Positions 7,517 to 15,425 of a stretch of 16,289 nt of DNA are shown here, one piece after another. This DNA is from an uncultured Pirellulales bacterium (GTDB lineage: Bacteria; Planctomycetota; Planctomycetia; Pirellulales; Lacipirellulaceae). The DNA lies in assembly GCA_947258835.1 (NCBI GenBank), contig CAMYJY010000079.1, positions 2,332-18,620 of the forward strand, read 5' to 3'. Within the stretch, counting starts at the first letter, position 1, and each line of letters starts with the position of its first letter. The position numbers were made by a program, and so were the translations under genes. The notes under the pieces are model-generated. The model worked only from the letters and a program-made list of their open reading frames with translations, made no database searches and was not told where the DNA came from.

Positions 7517-7657
7517 TGGCAATTTTTATGGGCCGACCGAAAGGGGGGAGGCACCCGGAGCGCACCTTGCGGTTTGGTAATCCATTGTGCAGCAGCTGGT
7601 GTTTCCGGTGAGGGCCCCGACTTGGGGGGACCTTTTTTGGCTCCCGCCGCTCCCCCG

Positions 7658-7730
7658 CGTCATTCCCGCGCAGGCGGGAATCTAGACTACTCGCGCCCGC
7701 TACTGGATTCCCGCTTGCGCGGGAATGACG
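7658..7730. repeat. GTCATTCCCGCG palindromic dispersed repeat
   Basis: The arms 7658-7685 and 7703-7730 are reverse complements at 26 of 28 positions, with a 17-base loop. This is the widespread bacterial repeat whose translations read HSRAGGNLD and LDSRLRGNDD. It sits in the gap between hemB and the next gene. An open frame runs through it by chance; this should not be annotated as protein. Confidence 0.85.
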
Positions 7731-7780
7731 ATACTGTGCCTACAGCAAACCGCGAGATGCGCTCTGCACCCGCCACCGTC

Positions 7781-7948
7781 GTTTTTGGGACTTCCATTAT
7801 CCAAGCGATTGCCCGTAAAATCTACGGGAAAAATACCGCGCACCCGTTTTTGCCGTCGCTGCCTGTTTTTGGGACTTCCATTATCCAAGCGATTGCCCGT
7901 AAAATCTACGGGAAAAATACCGCGCACCCGTTTTTGCCGTCGCTGCCT
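7781..7948. repeat. Perfect 84-bp tandem duplication
   Basis: Positions 7781-7864 and 7865-7948 are identical, unit beginning GTTTTTGGGACTTCC. The boundaries are sharp, with no further copy on either side. Each unit holds a small hairpin, CCCGTA-aaatc-TACGGG (first copy 7812-7828). Because 84 is a multiple of three, an upstream reading frame stays open through both copies, but no translation start or homology supports it as protein. Perfect identity suggests a recent duplication or an assembly effect. The rest of 7517-8005 shows only the repeat at 7658-7730. Confidence 0.9.
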
Positions 7949-8005
7949 ACCAGCGCCGCCGGCAAGCCGGCCCACCCTCCCCCTGTACTCGTAGCCCGTT
8001 TCCGC

Positions 8006-8446
8006 ATGTCCGCCAAAGAACCGAAAACAGAGCCCACGATGGCGCTGGGGCCCTTTGGATTTCGCCCGGCGGAGGTCACCGTGACCGGCCGTCCCACGCT
8101 GTCCGCCTGGGAAGGCCCCCTGCAGTTTGCCCTCTGGTGCCAGCGGGCCAGCCCGTGGTGGATTGGCGATCTGATCAACCGCGGTGAGGATCTGTTCGGT
8201 GAAGAGTTTGGAGAGGTCTGCGGAGAAACGTTGTCGACCGAAATGGTCAGTCGCTATGCCTCGGTGGCTCGGCGGGTACCCCCGCAAAACCGTCGCCCGG
8301 CTCTGTCTTGGTCCGCACACGCGGTCGTGGCCCGTCTGCCGTCAGCAGAACAGCGGCGGATGTTGGCGCTGGCCGAAGACCAAGGTTGGAATAGTGAAGA
8401 ACTACGCCGGCAGGTGCGCGACTTGGTCAACGCACGCAAACACTAA
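8006..8446 (+). CDS. Uncharacterised small soluble protein, 146 aa
   Basis: I cannot name this protein. From the ATG at 8006 it begins MSAKEPKTEPTMALGPFGF and has no signal peptide or membrane segment. It is rich in Trp and Arg in the middle (WCQRASPWWIGDLINRGEDLF) and then has predicted helices with YASVARRVPPQNRRPALSWSAHAVVARLPSAEQ and a final basic helix. The second half has the rhythm of small helical, helix-turn-helix-like proteins (an SWS-H-x-x-V patch followed by a P-x-E-Q-R-R helix), so a DNA-binding role is conceivable but not shown. The start is uncertain: neither 8006 nor the ATG at 8039 (MALGPFG) has a clear ribosome site. The open frame continues upstream through repeats and is rejected there. 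It ends 72 bp before preA, with a hairpin between. Confidence 0.65.
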   Translation: MSAKEPKTEPTMALGPFGFRPAEVTVTGRPTLSAWEGPLQFALWCQRASPWWIGDLINRGEDLFGEEFGEVCGETLSTEMVSRYASVARRVPPQNRRPALSWSAHAVVARLPSAEQRRMLALAEDQGWNSEELRRQVRDLVNARKH

Positions 8447-8464
8447 AGATGCACTGAAAAGAAA

Positions 8465-8487
8465 AAGAACGGCCTCCGGCCGTTCTT
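8465..8487. terminator. Perfect 10-bp hairpin between the small gene and preA
   Basis: AAGAACGGCC and its exact complement enclose a 3-base loop, starting 19 bases after the upstream stop codon and ending 31 bases before the preA ATG. On the plus strand only GCAGAAAC follows, so there is no U-tract, while the A-rich side (8455-8464) would give a U-tract on the minus strand. It may separate the two genes or act in the preA leader. Confidence 0.4.
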
Positions 8488-8503
8488 GCAGAAACTGCAG
8501 ACT

Positions 8504-8510
8504 AGAGGAA
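8504..8510 (+). promoter_or_regulatory. Ribosome binding site of preA
   Basis: AGAGGAA lies 8 bases before the ATG at 8519 and fixes that start over the in-frame upstream alternative at 8486, which overlaps the hairpin. Confidence 0.7.
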
Positions 8511-8518
8511 ACACCGAG

Positions 8519-9643
8519 ATGCCAACGCTGGAAACAACCGTCCATGGACTGAAACTTCCCAATCCCTTCGTGATTGCCTCCGGCCCGCCAGGAACCAATG
8601 GCAAAGTCATCGGCAGAGCCTTCGACGAAGGTTGGGGGGCCGTCGTCTGCAAGACGATCAGTCTCGATGCCGACAAAGTGGTCAATGTCCAGCCGCGCTA
8701 CGCGCGTCTGCGGGCCCGCCAAACGCGGGAAATCATCGGCTGGGAAAATATCGAACTGATCTCCGATCGCAGCTTTGAGGTGTGGCTGGAAGAACTCGAG
8801 GCAGTCAAAAACAAGTATCCTGAAAAAATACTGATCGCTTCGATCATGGAAGAGTACTGCCATGATGCCTGGGTAGAAATTACCGAGCGGTGCCAGGACG
8901 TGGGGGTGGACGCCCTAGAATTGAATTTTTCCTGTCCCCATGGCCTCCCCGAACGGAAGATGGGCTCGGCCATGGGCGAAGACCCCGCCATGTTGGCGGA
9001 GGTTGCCGGCTGGGTGAATGCGGTCGCCAAAATTCCCGTGTGGGCCAAGCTGACCCCCAACGTGACCCGCATCGAAGATCCCGCCCGCGCGGCCCTGCGC
9101 AACGGATGCGACGGGGTCAGTGCCATCAACACGATTCGCAGCGTGCTGGGGGTCAACCTGGAAACCCTTCGCCCCGAACCGCAGGTCGCCGGTTACAGCA
9201 CACCAGGCGGCTACTCCGGCCGTGCCGTGATGCCCATCGCACTGCGGATGTGTCTGGAAATAGCCCGCGTGATTCGCGACGAGTTCCCGGACCGTACCCT
9301 GAGCGGCATCGGAGGCGTGGAAACGGGACAGGATGCGGCCCAATTCATCTTGCTGGGAGCCGACACGGTGCAAGTTTGTACCGGCGTGATGAAATTTGGC
9401 TACCAGCTGGTCACCCAGATGTGTGAACAGCTACTGGCATTTATGGAACAACATCAGTTCGAATCCCTAGAGGACTTCCAAGGCCATAGCTTGCAGTACA
9501 TCACGACCCACCAGGACCTGGTTGCTCGCCAAGCCCAGGCGCGGGCCGCGGAGAAGGCGAGTGATCCAGCCATGATTCAGGCCGACGACCAATGGAGCGG
9601 CGACGATTTTGTCGATCAAAGCGAGGCGCTCGCCAGAGGATAA
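8519..9643 (+). CDS. preA: Dihydropyrimidine dehydrogenase-like flavoprotein (PreA catalytic domain only)
   Basis: This FMN-dependent enzyme of the dihydroorotate/dihydropyrimidine dehydrogenase family would reduce uracil or thymine in the first step of reductive pyrimidine breakdown. The 374-aa protein shows NPFVIASGPPG, the CKTI lysine region, LELNFSCPHGLPERKMG (~136-152), AKLTPNVT, SAINT, GGYSG and the phosphate-binding GIGGVETGQDAAQF...GADTVQV. The C-terminus has none of the CxxCxxC ferredoxin motifs that follow this domain in the roughly 410-residue E. coli PreA, so electron delivery must differ. Met152 (SAMGEDP) occupies the place of the active-site cysteine of mammalian DPD (LACGQDP); as I recall, E. 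coli PreA also lacks it. The start is set by AGAGGAA. hydA, the next step, lies 4 kb away on the other strand. Class IB dihydroorotate dehydrogenase is a less likely alternative. Confidence 0.87.
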   Translation: MPTLETTVHGLKLPNPFVIASGPPGTNGKVIGRAFDEGWGAVVCKTISLDADKVVNVQPRYARLRARQTREIIGWENIELISDRSFEVWLEELEAVKNKYPEKILIASIMEEYCHDAWVEITERCQDVGVDALELNFSCPHGLPERKMGSAMGEDPAMLAEVAGWVNAVAKIPVWAKLTPNVTRIEDPARAALRNGCDGVSAINTIRSVLGVNLETLRPEPQVAGYSTPGGYSGRAVMPIALRMCLEIARVIRDEFPDRTLSGIGGVETGQDAAQFILLGADTVQVCTGVMKFGYQLVTQMCEQLLAFMEQHQFESLEDFQGHSLQYITTHQDLVARQAQARAAEKASDPAMIQADDQWSGDDFVDQSEALARG

Positions 9644-9830
9644 GGACGACGGGACCGCCGGTCAATGCAAGGGCGACTTTTTCTTCCTGTGATGCAGGCC
9701 TTTGACCGCTATCTCAGAAAGGGCAGCTGAAAGTGTACAAATGCAAAAACATCCACCATGGATCCGCTTGTAATGGTGCAAAACACCCGCATCCATCTTT
9801 TAGAAATACGTAAAATCTGCAAAATTTTTC

Positions 9831-9858
9831 TTGCATTACTCATTGCCTTCCATACAAT
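9831..9858 (+). promoter_or_regulatory. Candidate promoter for the LEPR-XLL/G8 gene
   Basis: TTGCAT (9831-9836) and TACAAT (9853-9858) are 16 bases apart within an AT-rich part of the 375-bp spacer 9644-10018, which otherwise shows no gene or repeat that I can support. It would give a leader of about 150 bases. It is a sigma70-like match by eye only. Confidence 0.35.
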
Positions 9859-10006
9859 CAACTGAGCATCGCCCAGTAGGAGCGCTTCATCTGATAACGG
9901 GCGATTATGTGCGGTTTGATATCTTTGTACTCTTCCAGCCGTATTAGGCCCAAGACTACGCTTGATAGCTAAACCAACCCATTTCTAAAGTTGTTCCGTC
10001 GGACTC

Positions 10007-10012
10007 AGGGGG
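10007..10012 (+). promoter_or_regulatory. Ribosome binding site of the LEPR-XLL/G8 gene
   Basis: AGGGGG lies 6 bases before the ATG at 10019 and supports that start, which also places the sorting motif at the expected distance from the N-terminus. Confidence 0.6.
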
Positions 10013-10018
10013 TGTTAG

Positions 10019-13000
10019 ATGGCCGGGCCCAAGAGCTACTCTTCTTTACTGGGGCGATTGCTAGGGAGAGGTGCTGCGAAACGTCGCAGGAAACAAAAGA
10101 AACAGCTGACGCCACGAAATGCCCTCCATCTGGAGGCGCTTGAACCACGTCACCTGCTATCCGCAACAACGGCGATTCAAGATGGTGACTGGCACGACCC
10201 GAGTACGTGGGATAACGGTATCCCGGACGCGACCAGTCGTGCAATCATTGGGCAGGGCGTAACGGTGCAGTTGTCAGATCAAGATCACGTGGCCCAGGAG
10301 CTTGTCGCGCTGGGCACGCTGAACGTCCCAGAAGAATTCGTGAGCTTCTCGCCGACCTCCGATCCAACTCAACTGGGCGAAAACAAGGTCAAGGTCTACT
10401 ACGATGGTAGCCTCGCCGGCAGCACGCAAGGCTCGCAACTTTGGAAGCATACGGGCGCCATCGGGATCGGCGGCGTGAACGGGAATACCAAAACCCACGC
10501 GGGGAACCAGTCGTCTGCGGTCGACGTTACTTTTGGCGGCAGGATCGACGACCTCTTGAATTACAATCGCGCGCTCCCGGCAGATGAAATCGCTCAGCTT
10601 CACGCGAACGGTCGGGGAAGTGTCTATCTGGCACCGACCGAGGGGTTGGCGGCGGCCTGGAACTTTGACCGGGGGAACCTCAACGATATTGCCCGTGGTG
10701 ACTCCATCGACGACAACGGGACATTCGTCGGTGGCTCACTGGACGACTCCGTCTGGTACCTCAATCTCGATGGGGAGGGTGACCAGGTCAACGTCTCCAA
10801 GTCGACCGAGTTGAATCAAGGCACGTTTCCTGAAAAAACAGTTTCGGTGTGGTTCCATGTCGATTCTTTGACCGGGCGTCAGATGATCTACGAGCAGGGT
10901 GGCACAACGCGAGGTTTGAATATCTACCTGGAAGGCAACACCCTTTACGCGGGTGGGTGGAATACGTCAAACAACCAAAGTGGCTGGGATGGCAATTGGG
11001 TTGCTGTCGCGGATGTTACAGCCAACCAGTGGCACCATGTCACGCTGGTCATTGATGGGGATGGAGGGGAACGAATCTCCACTCCACTGAACGGAGGGAC
11101 CAAGACGCTGACAACCCGCTGGATGCACGTCAACAGTGGCGGCGTCTTCCAGATCGGCACCAGCGCCGATCGCTACGACGAAGGCAACTTCGTCCTCACA
11201 CTCACCGGCACCGACCCCGACGCCGACCACGTCGTCGAAACGGCTGGCGGCACAATCAACATCACGGACAACGATGGGTTTCTCATGACCGACATGGGCG
11301 GCCGTCTGCAGTTCTTCGGCGCAGACAAGCTGAGCTTCACCAAGCTTGCCGCAACCGCGAGTGTCGATGCAACTGAAATCATCGTGAAAAATGTGATCGA
11401 GCGGAAATTTACCGATGGTGAAACGTTGCCCAGCGGTGAGATTGTCACGTCTGCCGCCGACGATGGCGCTCTCAACTGGGTTGCTGGCGATCAGATCGTC
11501 ATCGCCAGCAGCTCCCATGACTACCGAGAGGAAGACGTCCGCACGATCGAGGCAATCACCGATAACGGCGATGGAACGAGTACGCTGACTCTCGATAGCC
11601 CATTGACCTACCAGCACTTCGGCGAAATCGAAACTTACTCGAATGCAACGCGCAGCTGGGAAATCGATATGCGTGCGGAAGTGGGGTTGCTGAGTCGCAA
11701 CGTGCGCATCCAGGGCACTGAAGATACCGACAACGCCTTCGGCGATCGCGCTAATGCGAACTACGAAAACGTCCAACGCCCCGACTTTGTCAACGGCGGC
11801 ACCACCAGCGAGACCGTGCAAGACGTGACCAACGGGGTCGGCGCCCACACGATGATCATGGCCGATGCAGGCCAGATCACCGTCGACGGCGTGCAGCTCG
11901 ATCTGATGGGCCAGGCGGGCAGAGCCGGTCGCTACCCCATCCATTGGCACGTTGCCGGAGACCGCAGCGGGGATGTCTTGCAGAATACGTCGATCACGAA
12001 TTCAAACAATCGTGGTGTCACCATCCACGGCACTCAAAATCTCCACATTGAGGGCGTCCTCTTGCACGACGTTCACGGTCACGGCTTCTTCTTCGAAGAC
12101 GGCGTGGAGACCGGCAACCAACTGACGGCGAACATCGCCTTCGGCATCCATCGCGTCGGGTCGCGGTTGAAAAGCAATAATTTCCACCAGGATGAAACCT
12201 GGTTCGACCCGTTCACGGTCGACTTGCACGATGACGTGTTCGTCAAAGGCGTTCGGGGCGTGCTCTCGGCCGCCTTCTGGGTGACCAACCCCAATAACGA
12301 CTTCGTCGGCAATGTGACAGCCGGGTCCCAAGGCATGGGTTTTTGGTATGTGGGTGTCGAGGAGCCCCTGGGGTCCTCCGCGGAGACCGGTCTCTACGAT
12401 GGTTACAAACCGTTTGAAGCCCCCATGGGACGCAACGAATACTCAACCGTCCACGCGACCGGCACGGGGTTCGGCCTCGGCAAGCCGGGGTTCAATCCGC
12501 CATTTTTCACGGAATTCACGGCCGATACTTTTCATGGTGTCGCAGACCACTTGACCGCCTATAAAAATCACTTTGGAGTATGGCTTGAGACCCAGATCGA
12601 CTTCAATGAGCTCCGGGCTGCAGACAACCACAACAGTTTCCGCGCCCTTGACGAAGTCGAACTGCGGAACAGTCTGGTGGTCGGCGACAGTCTCGGCAAC
12701 TCCGCAGGCAACTACGACCCGTTCAACCGACATCCCAACCAACTCTCCGTCACCGGTATTGCTATCTACCAAGAGGGGATCAACGTTGTCGACACGCATT
12801 TTGCGGGTTTCCAGGCTGCGGATGCCTTCATGTTCAATTTCCAAATCAACGACAAATTCAACCGGTTTGCATCAACCTTCCAGGGAATCAGCTATGAGGG
12901 CAATGACCGCAATGGGCAGCTGCATGCCACCCCCACGTTGGCAACGCCTGAGCAGTTCGACAATGAAGTCCTCGACTCGAGTCGCTTATATGACAGCGAC

Positions 13001-13525
13001 GGCAGTCTGACCGGCATCGCAGGTGCCACCCTTGTGTTCAATAACCCGTTCCTGCAAGCCAGCAACGCGATCCAAATTGGCACGCACCTGTATCGGACGG
13101 CCGATAAGGAATTTGGCAAGATCACACTAGAGCGTTTGTCGGGATCGGCTTCATCGACCCCCGTGGTCAGTATCACTGCTGGAGACGGAGACGCAACGGA
13201 ACTGGATCAGGACAATGATTTCGAACAGGTTGTCCTGTTGAATGATGGCGACACGCGGATCACCTTCAACACCCTTGCCAATTGGGGCGACGGTTTTGAT
13301 CTTGACCTGGCGGTTGATACCGATGCCGGCACACCGGCCGATGCGTCGGGAATCTTTGTGCTCGAGGGCCTGCCGAGCGGCTTCTCGATCACCAACGCCA
13401 CGCTCGTCGGCAGTATCGCTCAGGTGCGCGATGCATCCACATCGTCGTACTTCATTGACGCCAACGGCGACATCTGGGTGAAAGTCTTCGCCAACGACCA
13501 AGATAAGTTGATGTTCCGCAACTAG
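10019..13525 (+). CDS. Exported LEPR-XLL protein with a LamG-interrupted G8 domain and a CEMIP-like beta-helix
   Basis: The 1168-aa protein starts with a basic stretch and LEALEPRHLLSA (38-49), the LEPR-XLL motif typical of exported planctomycete giants. A G8 domain begins at ~52 (DGDWHDPSTWDNGIPD ... LVALGTLNVPEE, to ~106) and resumes at ~361 (TKTLTTRWMHVNSGG ... MGGRLQFFGADKLSFTKLA, to ~445). Between lies about 250 residues of LamG sequence in permuted order: a C-terminal half (NKVKVYYDG ... GGRIDDLLNYNRALPADEI, ~122-200), then an N-terminal half (GLAAAWNFD ... WHHVTLVIDG, ~209-347). Residues ~600-1050 resemble the right-handed beta-helix of CEMIP/TMEM2-type proteins (RYPIHWHVAG at ~638, GHGFFFEDGVETGN at ~686). 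Known relatives bind or cleave hyaluronan; activity here is unproven. There is no dockerin, anchor or transmembrane C-terminus. The gene lies between the convergent preA and hydA. Confidence 0.85.
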   Translation: MAGPKSYSSLLGRLLGRGAAKRRRKQKKQLTPRNALHLEALEPRHLLSATTAIQDGDWHDPSTWDNGIPDATSRAIIGQGVTVQLSDQDHVAQELVALGTLNVPEEFVSFSPTSDPTQLGENKVKVYYDGSLAGSTQGSQLWKHTGAIGIGGVNGNTKTHAGNQSSAVDVTFGGRIDDLLNYNRALPADEIAQLHANGRGSVYLAPTEGLAAAWNFDRGNLNDIARGDSIDDNGTFVGGSLDDSVWYLNLDGEGDQVNVSKSTELNQGTFPEKTVSVWFHVDSLTGRQMIYEQGGTTRGLNIYLEGNTLYAGGWNTSNNQSGWDGNWVAVADVTANQWHHVTLVIDGDGGERISTPLNGGTKTLTTRWMHVNSGGVFQIGTSADRYDEGNFVLTLTGTDPDADHVVETAGGTINITDNDGFLMTDMGGRLQFFGADKLSFTKLAATASVDATEIIVKNVIERKFTDGETLPSGEIVTSAADDGALNWVAGDQIVIASSSHDYREEDVRTIEAITDNGDGTSTLTLDSPLTYQHFGEIETYSNATRSWEIDMRAEVGLLSRNVRIQGTEDTDNAFGDRANANYENVQRPDFVNGGTTSETVQDVTNGVGAHTMIMADAGQITVDGVQLDLMGQAGRAGRYPIHWHVAGDRSGDVLQNTSITNSNNRGVTIHGTQNLHIEGVLLHDVHGHGFFFEDGVETGNQLTANIAFGIHRVGSRLKSNNFHQDETWFDPFTVDLHDDVFVKGVRGVLSAAFWVTNPNNDFVGNVTAGSQGMGFWYVGVEEPLGSSAETGLYDGYKPFEAPMGRNEYSTVHATGTGFGLGKPGFNPPFFTEFTADTFHGVADHLTAYKNHFGVWLETQIDFNELRAADNHNSFRALDEVELRNSLVVGDSLGNSAGNYDPFNRHPNQLSVTGIAIYQEGINVVDTHFAGFQAADAFMFNFQINDKFNRFASTFQGISYEGNDRNGQLHATPTLATPEQFDNEVLDSSRLYDSDGSLTGIAGATLVFNNPFLQASNAIQIGTHLYRTADKEFGKITLERLSGSASSTPVVSITAGDGDATELDQDNDFEQVVLLNDGDTRITFNTLANWGDGFDLDLAVDTDAGTPADASGIFVLEGLPSGFSITNATLVGSIAQVRDASTSSYFIDANGDIWVKVFANDQDKLMFRN

Positions 13526-13770
13526 TTCGACAGGACAGATACACTCCTTCCACTTCGGATAGGCCATCTTACGCTGGATTTTCCCGTCGTGCAGGTGGGC
13601 CTTAGCGGTTTAGCGATACGGCTAAGCGGGTGATTGCCCGGGGGATGGGGACTCTACACGCTCTGCGAGGTGATGGTAGGGGCACGTAAACGCGGCCATG
13701 CCACTATGCTAGCACCTCGCGGAACTTCGGCGAGACCACCTTCGTCGCCAAAGTGACTCACCACCATCGC

Positions 13771-15147
13771 CTAGTGCGTGGGTTCCCGGGTGAGTAGTTG
13801 CCCGTGGCCGAGCTGACCCACGAAGGCTCCGTCTTGAACTTGAATTTGGCCGCGGACCGTGACCGTGCTGGGCCTGCCCAAAATTTCCCAGCCCTCAAAG
13901 GCACTGTAGTCGACATGCGTCTGCTGGCTGGCGGCGGAGATCGGACCCCGGTAGTGTGGATCATAAACCACCAAGTCGGCGTCACTGCCCACCCGGATAG
14001 TGCCTTTGCGTGGATAGAGGCCGAAAATTTTCGCCGCTTGGGTACTCGTCGCCGACACGAAGGTCTTCAAGTCCAGACGGCCCCCGCGTACGCCGTAGGT
14101 GTAGAGGAGGTTGACGCGGTCCTCGAGGGAGGGAATGCCGTTGGGGATTTTGGTGAAATCACCACGGCCCATTTCCTTCTGGATGGCAAAATCAAAAGGG
14201 GCATGGTCCGTAGCCACCGTGCTAATCAGCCCCGCACGGAGTCCCGCCCACAGCGGCTCGTGTTCCCGCACGTCCCGTAACGGTGGCGACATGACATACT
14301 TGGCCCCCTCAAAATCCGGCAATTCGGCAGACGTCTTGTCGAGCAGCAGGTGCGGTATCACCGCCTCCACCCAGGCCCGCACGCCACGCAGGTGGGCTCT
14401 GTGCACCGCCTGCAAGGCCGCCAAGCAGGAGGTGTGGACGCAGTACACGTGGCAATCGGTAAGTTCCGCAAAGGTCATCAGGTGCTCCACACCCGCCGCC
14501 TCGACCTGCGTGGGCCGCGACGGTTCGTGCCACTCGGGACCCGTCTTACCGGCCGCCAACAGCTGTCGCTGCAGGGCAGCCACCAGCTCGGCATTTTCGC
14601 AATGGGCAGTCACGATGACCCCCAATTCCTGGGCCAGACTTAACGTGTCAAACAGCTCTTGGTCCCCGATGCCCAAGGCACCCGGGTAGGCCAGAAAAAT
14701 CTTAAAAGAAGAGATGCCTTGACGGACAATTTCTCGCAACTGAGACTCGGTCGTATCGTCAAATTTGGATACGCCCATATGGAACGAATAGTCGCAGGCT
14801 GAGCTGGCAGCCTTGGATTTCCACAATTCCCAGGCCTCCAGCGGCTGCTCCCCACGGCTCGGACAGCACATTTCAATCAGCGATGTCGTGCCACCAACCA
14901 AGGCTGCACGACTGGCCGAGGCATAGTCGTCTTTGGCCCAGGTCCCCATAAAGGGCAGATAGATATGGACATGGGGATCGATGCCGCCAGGAAAGACATA
15001 CTTGTCGGTCGCATCCACGATTTCCGCGTCCGGCGGGGGCGCCAGGTGGGGTCCCAGCTGGGTAATCACCTCCCCTTCGCAGAGGATGTCGCCCACGAAA
15101 TCATCGTCGGCGGTGATCATGCGGCCATTTTGAATTAGCAGGGGCAT
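13771..15147 (-). CDS. hydA: Dihydropyrimidinase / D-hydantoinase
   Basis: This cytosolic binuclear-metal amidohydrolase opens 5,6-dihydropyrimidines to N-carbamoyl-beta-amino acids, or hydantoins to N-carbamoyl amino acids. The 458-aa length is typical. All metal ligands are visible: His59 and His61 (DPHVHIYLPF), the lysine to be carbamylated, Lys149 (SSFKIFLAYPG), His182 (TAHCEN), His238 (YCVHTS) and Asp314 (ATDHAPF). Their numbers match the family almost exactly. Two adjacent ATGs exist at 15150 and 15147; GAGGA upstream is better spaced (6 bases) for 15147. The frame stays open far upstream to 16239, but this is high-GC read-through across the flippase gene. Together with preA it makes two steps of reductive pyrimidine breakdown. 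Allantoinase is less likely given the carbamylated-lysine context FKIFLAYPG and hydantoinase-like HVH surroundings. Confidence 0.92.
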   Translation of the reverse strand: MPLLIQNGRMITADDDFVGDILCEGEVITQLGPHLAPPPDAEIVDATDKYVFPGGIDPHVHIYLPFMGTWAKDDYASASRAALVGGTTSLIEMCCPSRGEQPLEAWELWKSKAASSACDYSFHMGVSKFDDTTESQLREIVRQGISSFKIFLAYPGALGIGDQELFDTLSLAQELGVIVTAHCENAELVAALQRQLLAAGKTGPEWHEPSRPTQVEAAGVEHLMTFAELTDCHVYCVHTSCLAALQAVHRAHLRGVRAWVEAVIPHLLLDKTSAELPDFEGAKYVMSPPLRDVREHEPLWAGLRAGLISTVATDHAPFDFAIQKEMGRGDFTKIPNGIPSLEDRVNLLYTYGVRGGRLDLKTFVSATSTQAAKIFGLYPRKGTIRVGSDADLVVYDPHYRGPISAASQQTHVDYSAFEGWEILGRPSTVTVRGQIQVQDGAFVGQLGHGQLLTREPTH

Positions 15148-15178
15148 CATTCGTCCTCGCACAGGCAGGATGGCAACG

Positions 15179-15187
15179 ATTGTATCA
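15179..15187 (-). promoter_or_regulatory. Candidate extended -10 element for hydA
   Basis: On the minus strand TGATACAAT matches an extended -10 (TGnTAtAAT-like), 29-32 bases before the hydA start codon. No good -35 is seen. The 275-bp spacer 15151-15425 otherwise holds only six CAG triplets (15337-15354). Confidence 0.3.
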
Positions 15188-15425
15188 AGTGTACACCCCA
15201 GCGGGCCCACCTCGATAGACCCCACCTCAAAACTGGTAATTCTGCAGCGGCAGCGTCCCAAACACAAGCTACTTTGGTCGTAGAAGCCTTCATCGGGCGG
15301 GAACAAGACTTCCTCCGCGTGAATCAACACCACACGCAGCAGCAGCAGCAGCAGACGGCTCCCAGCAGACCAGCGGTTCACCGACCGGCCGCGGAAACGT
15401 GTGTCCTGCTGGCCACCTCGTAGCT

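Noticed and set aside
7781..7948. Tandem units considered as the start of a CRISPR array
   Set aside because: The 84-bp units are contiguous with no variable spacers between them, and no cas gene is present.
7574..8005. Upstream extension of the small gene at 8006, open for another 144 codons
   Set aside because: It runs through the GTCATTCCCGCG palindrome and the 84-bp tandem repeat, starts with TTG, and translates to the well-known spurious repeat peptide (HSRAGGNLD...).
10967..11950. 327-codon open frame on the minus strand
   Set aside because: Antisense to the G8/LamG coding sequence, whose motifs clearly define the real frame.
13601..13626. CTTAGC ... GCTAAG hairpin between the G8 gene and hydA, considered as a shared terminator
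   Set aside because: Only a 6-bp stem with a 14-base loop and no T-run; too weak to call.
15337..15354. Six CAG triplets in the hydA-flippase gap
   Set aside because: Short triplet run; could be chance in GC-rich DNA and shows no link to a feature.
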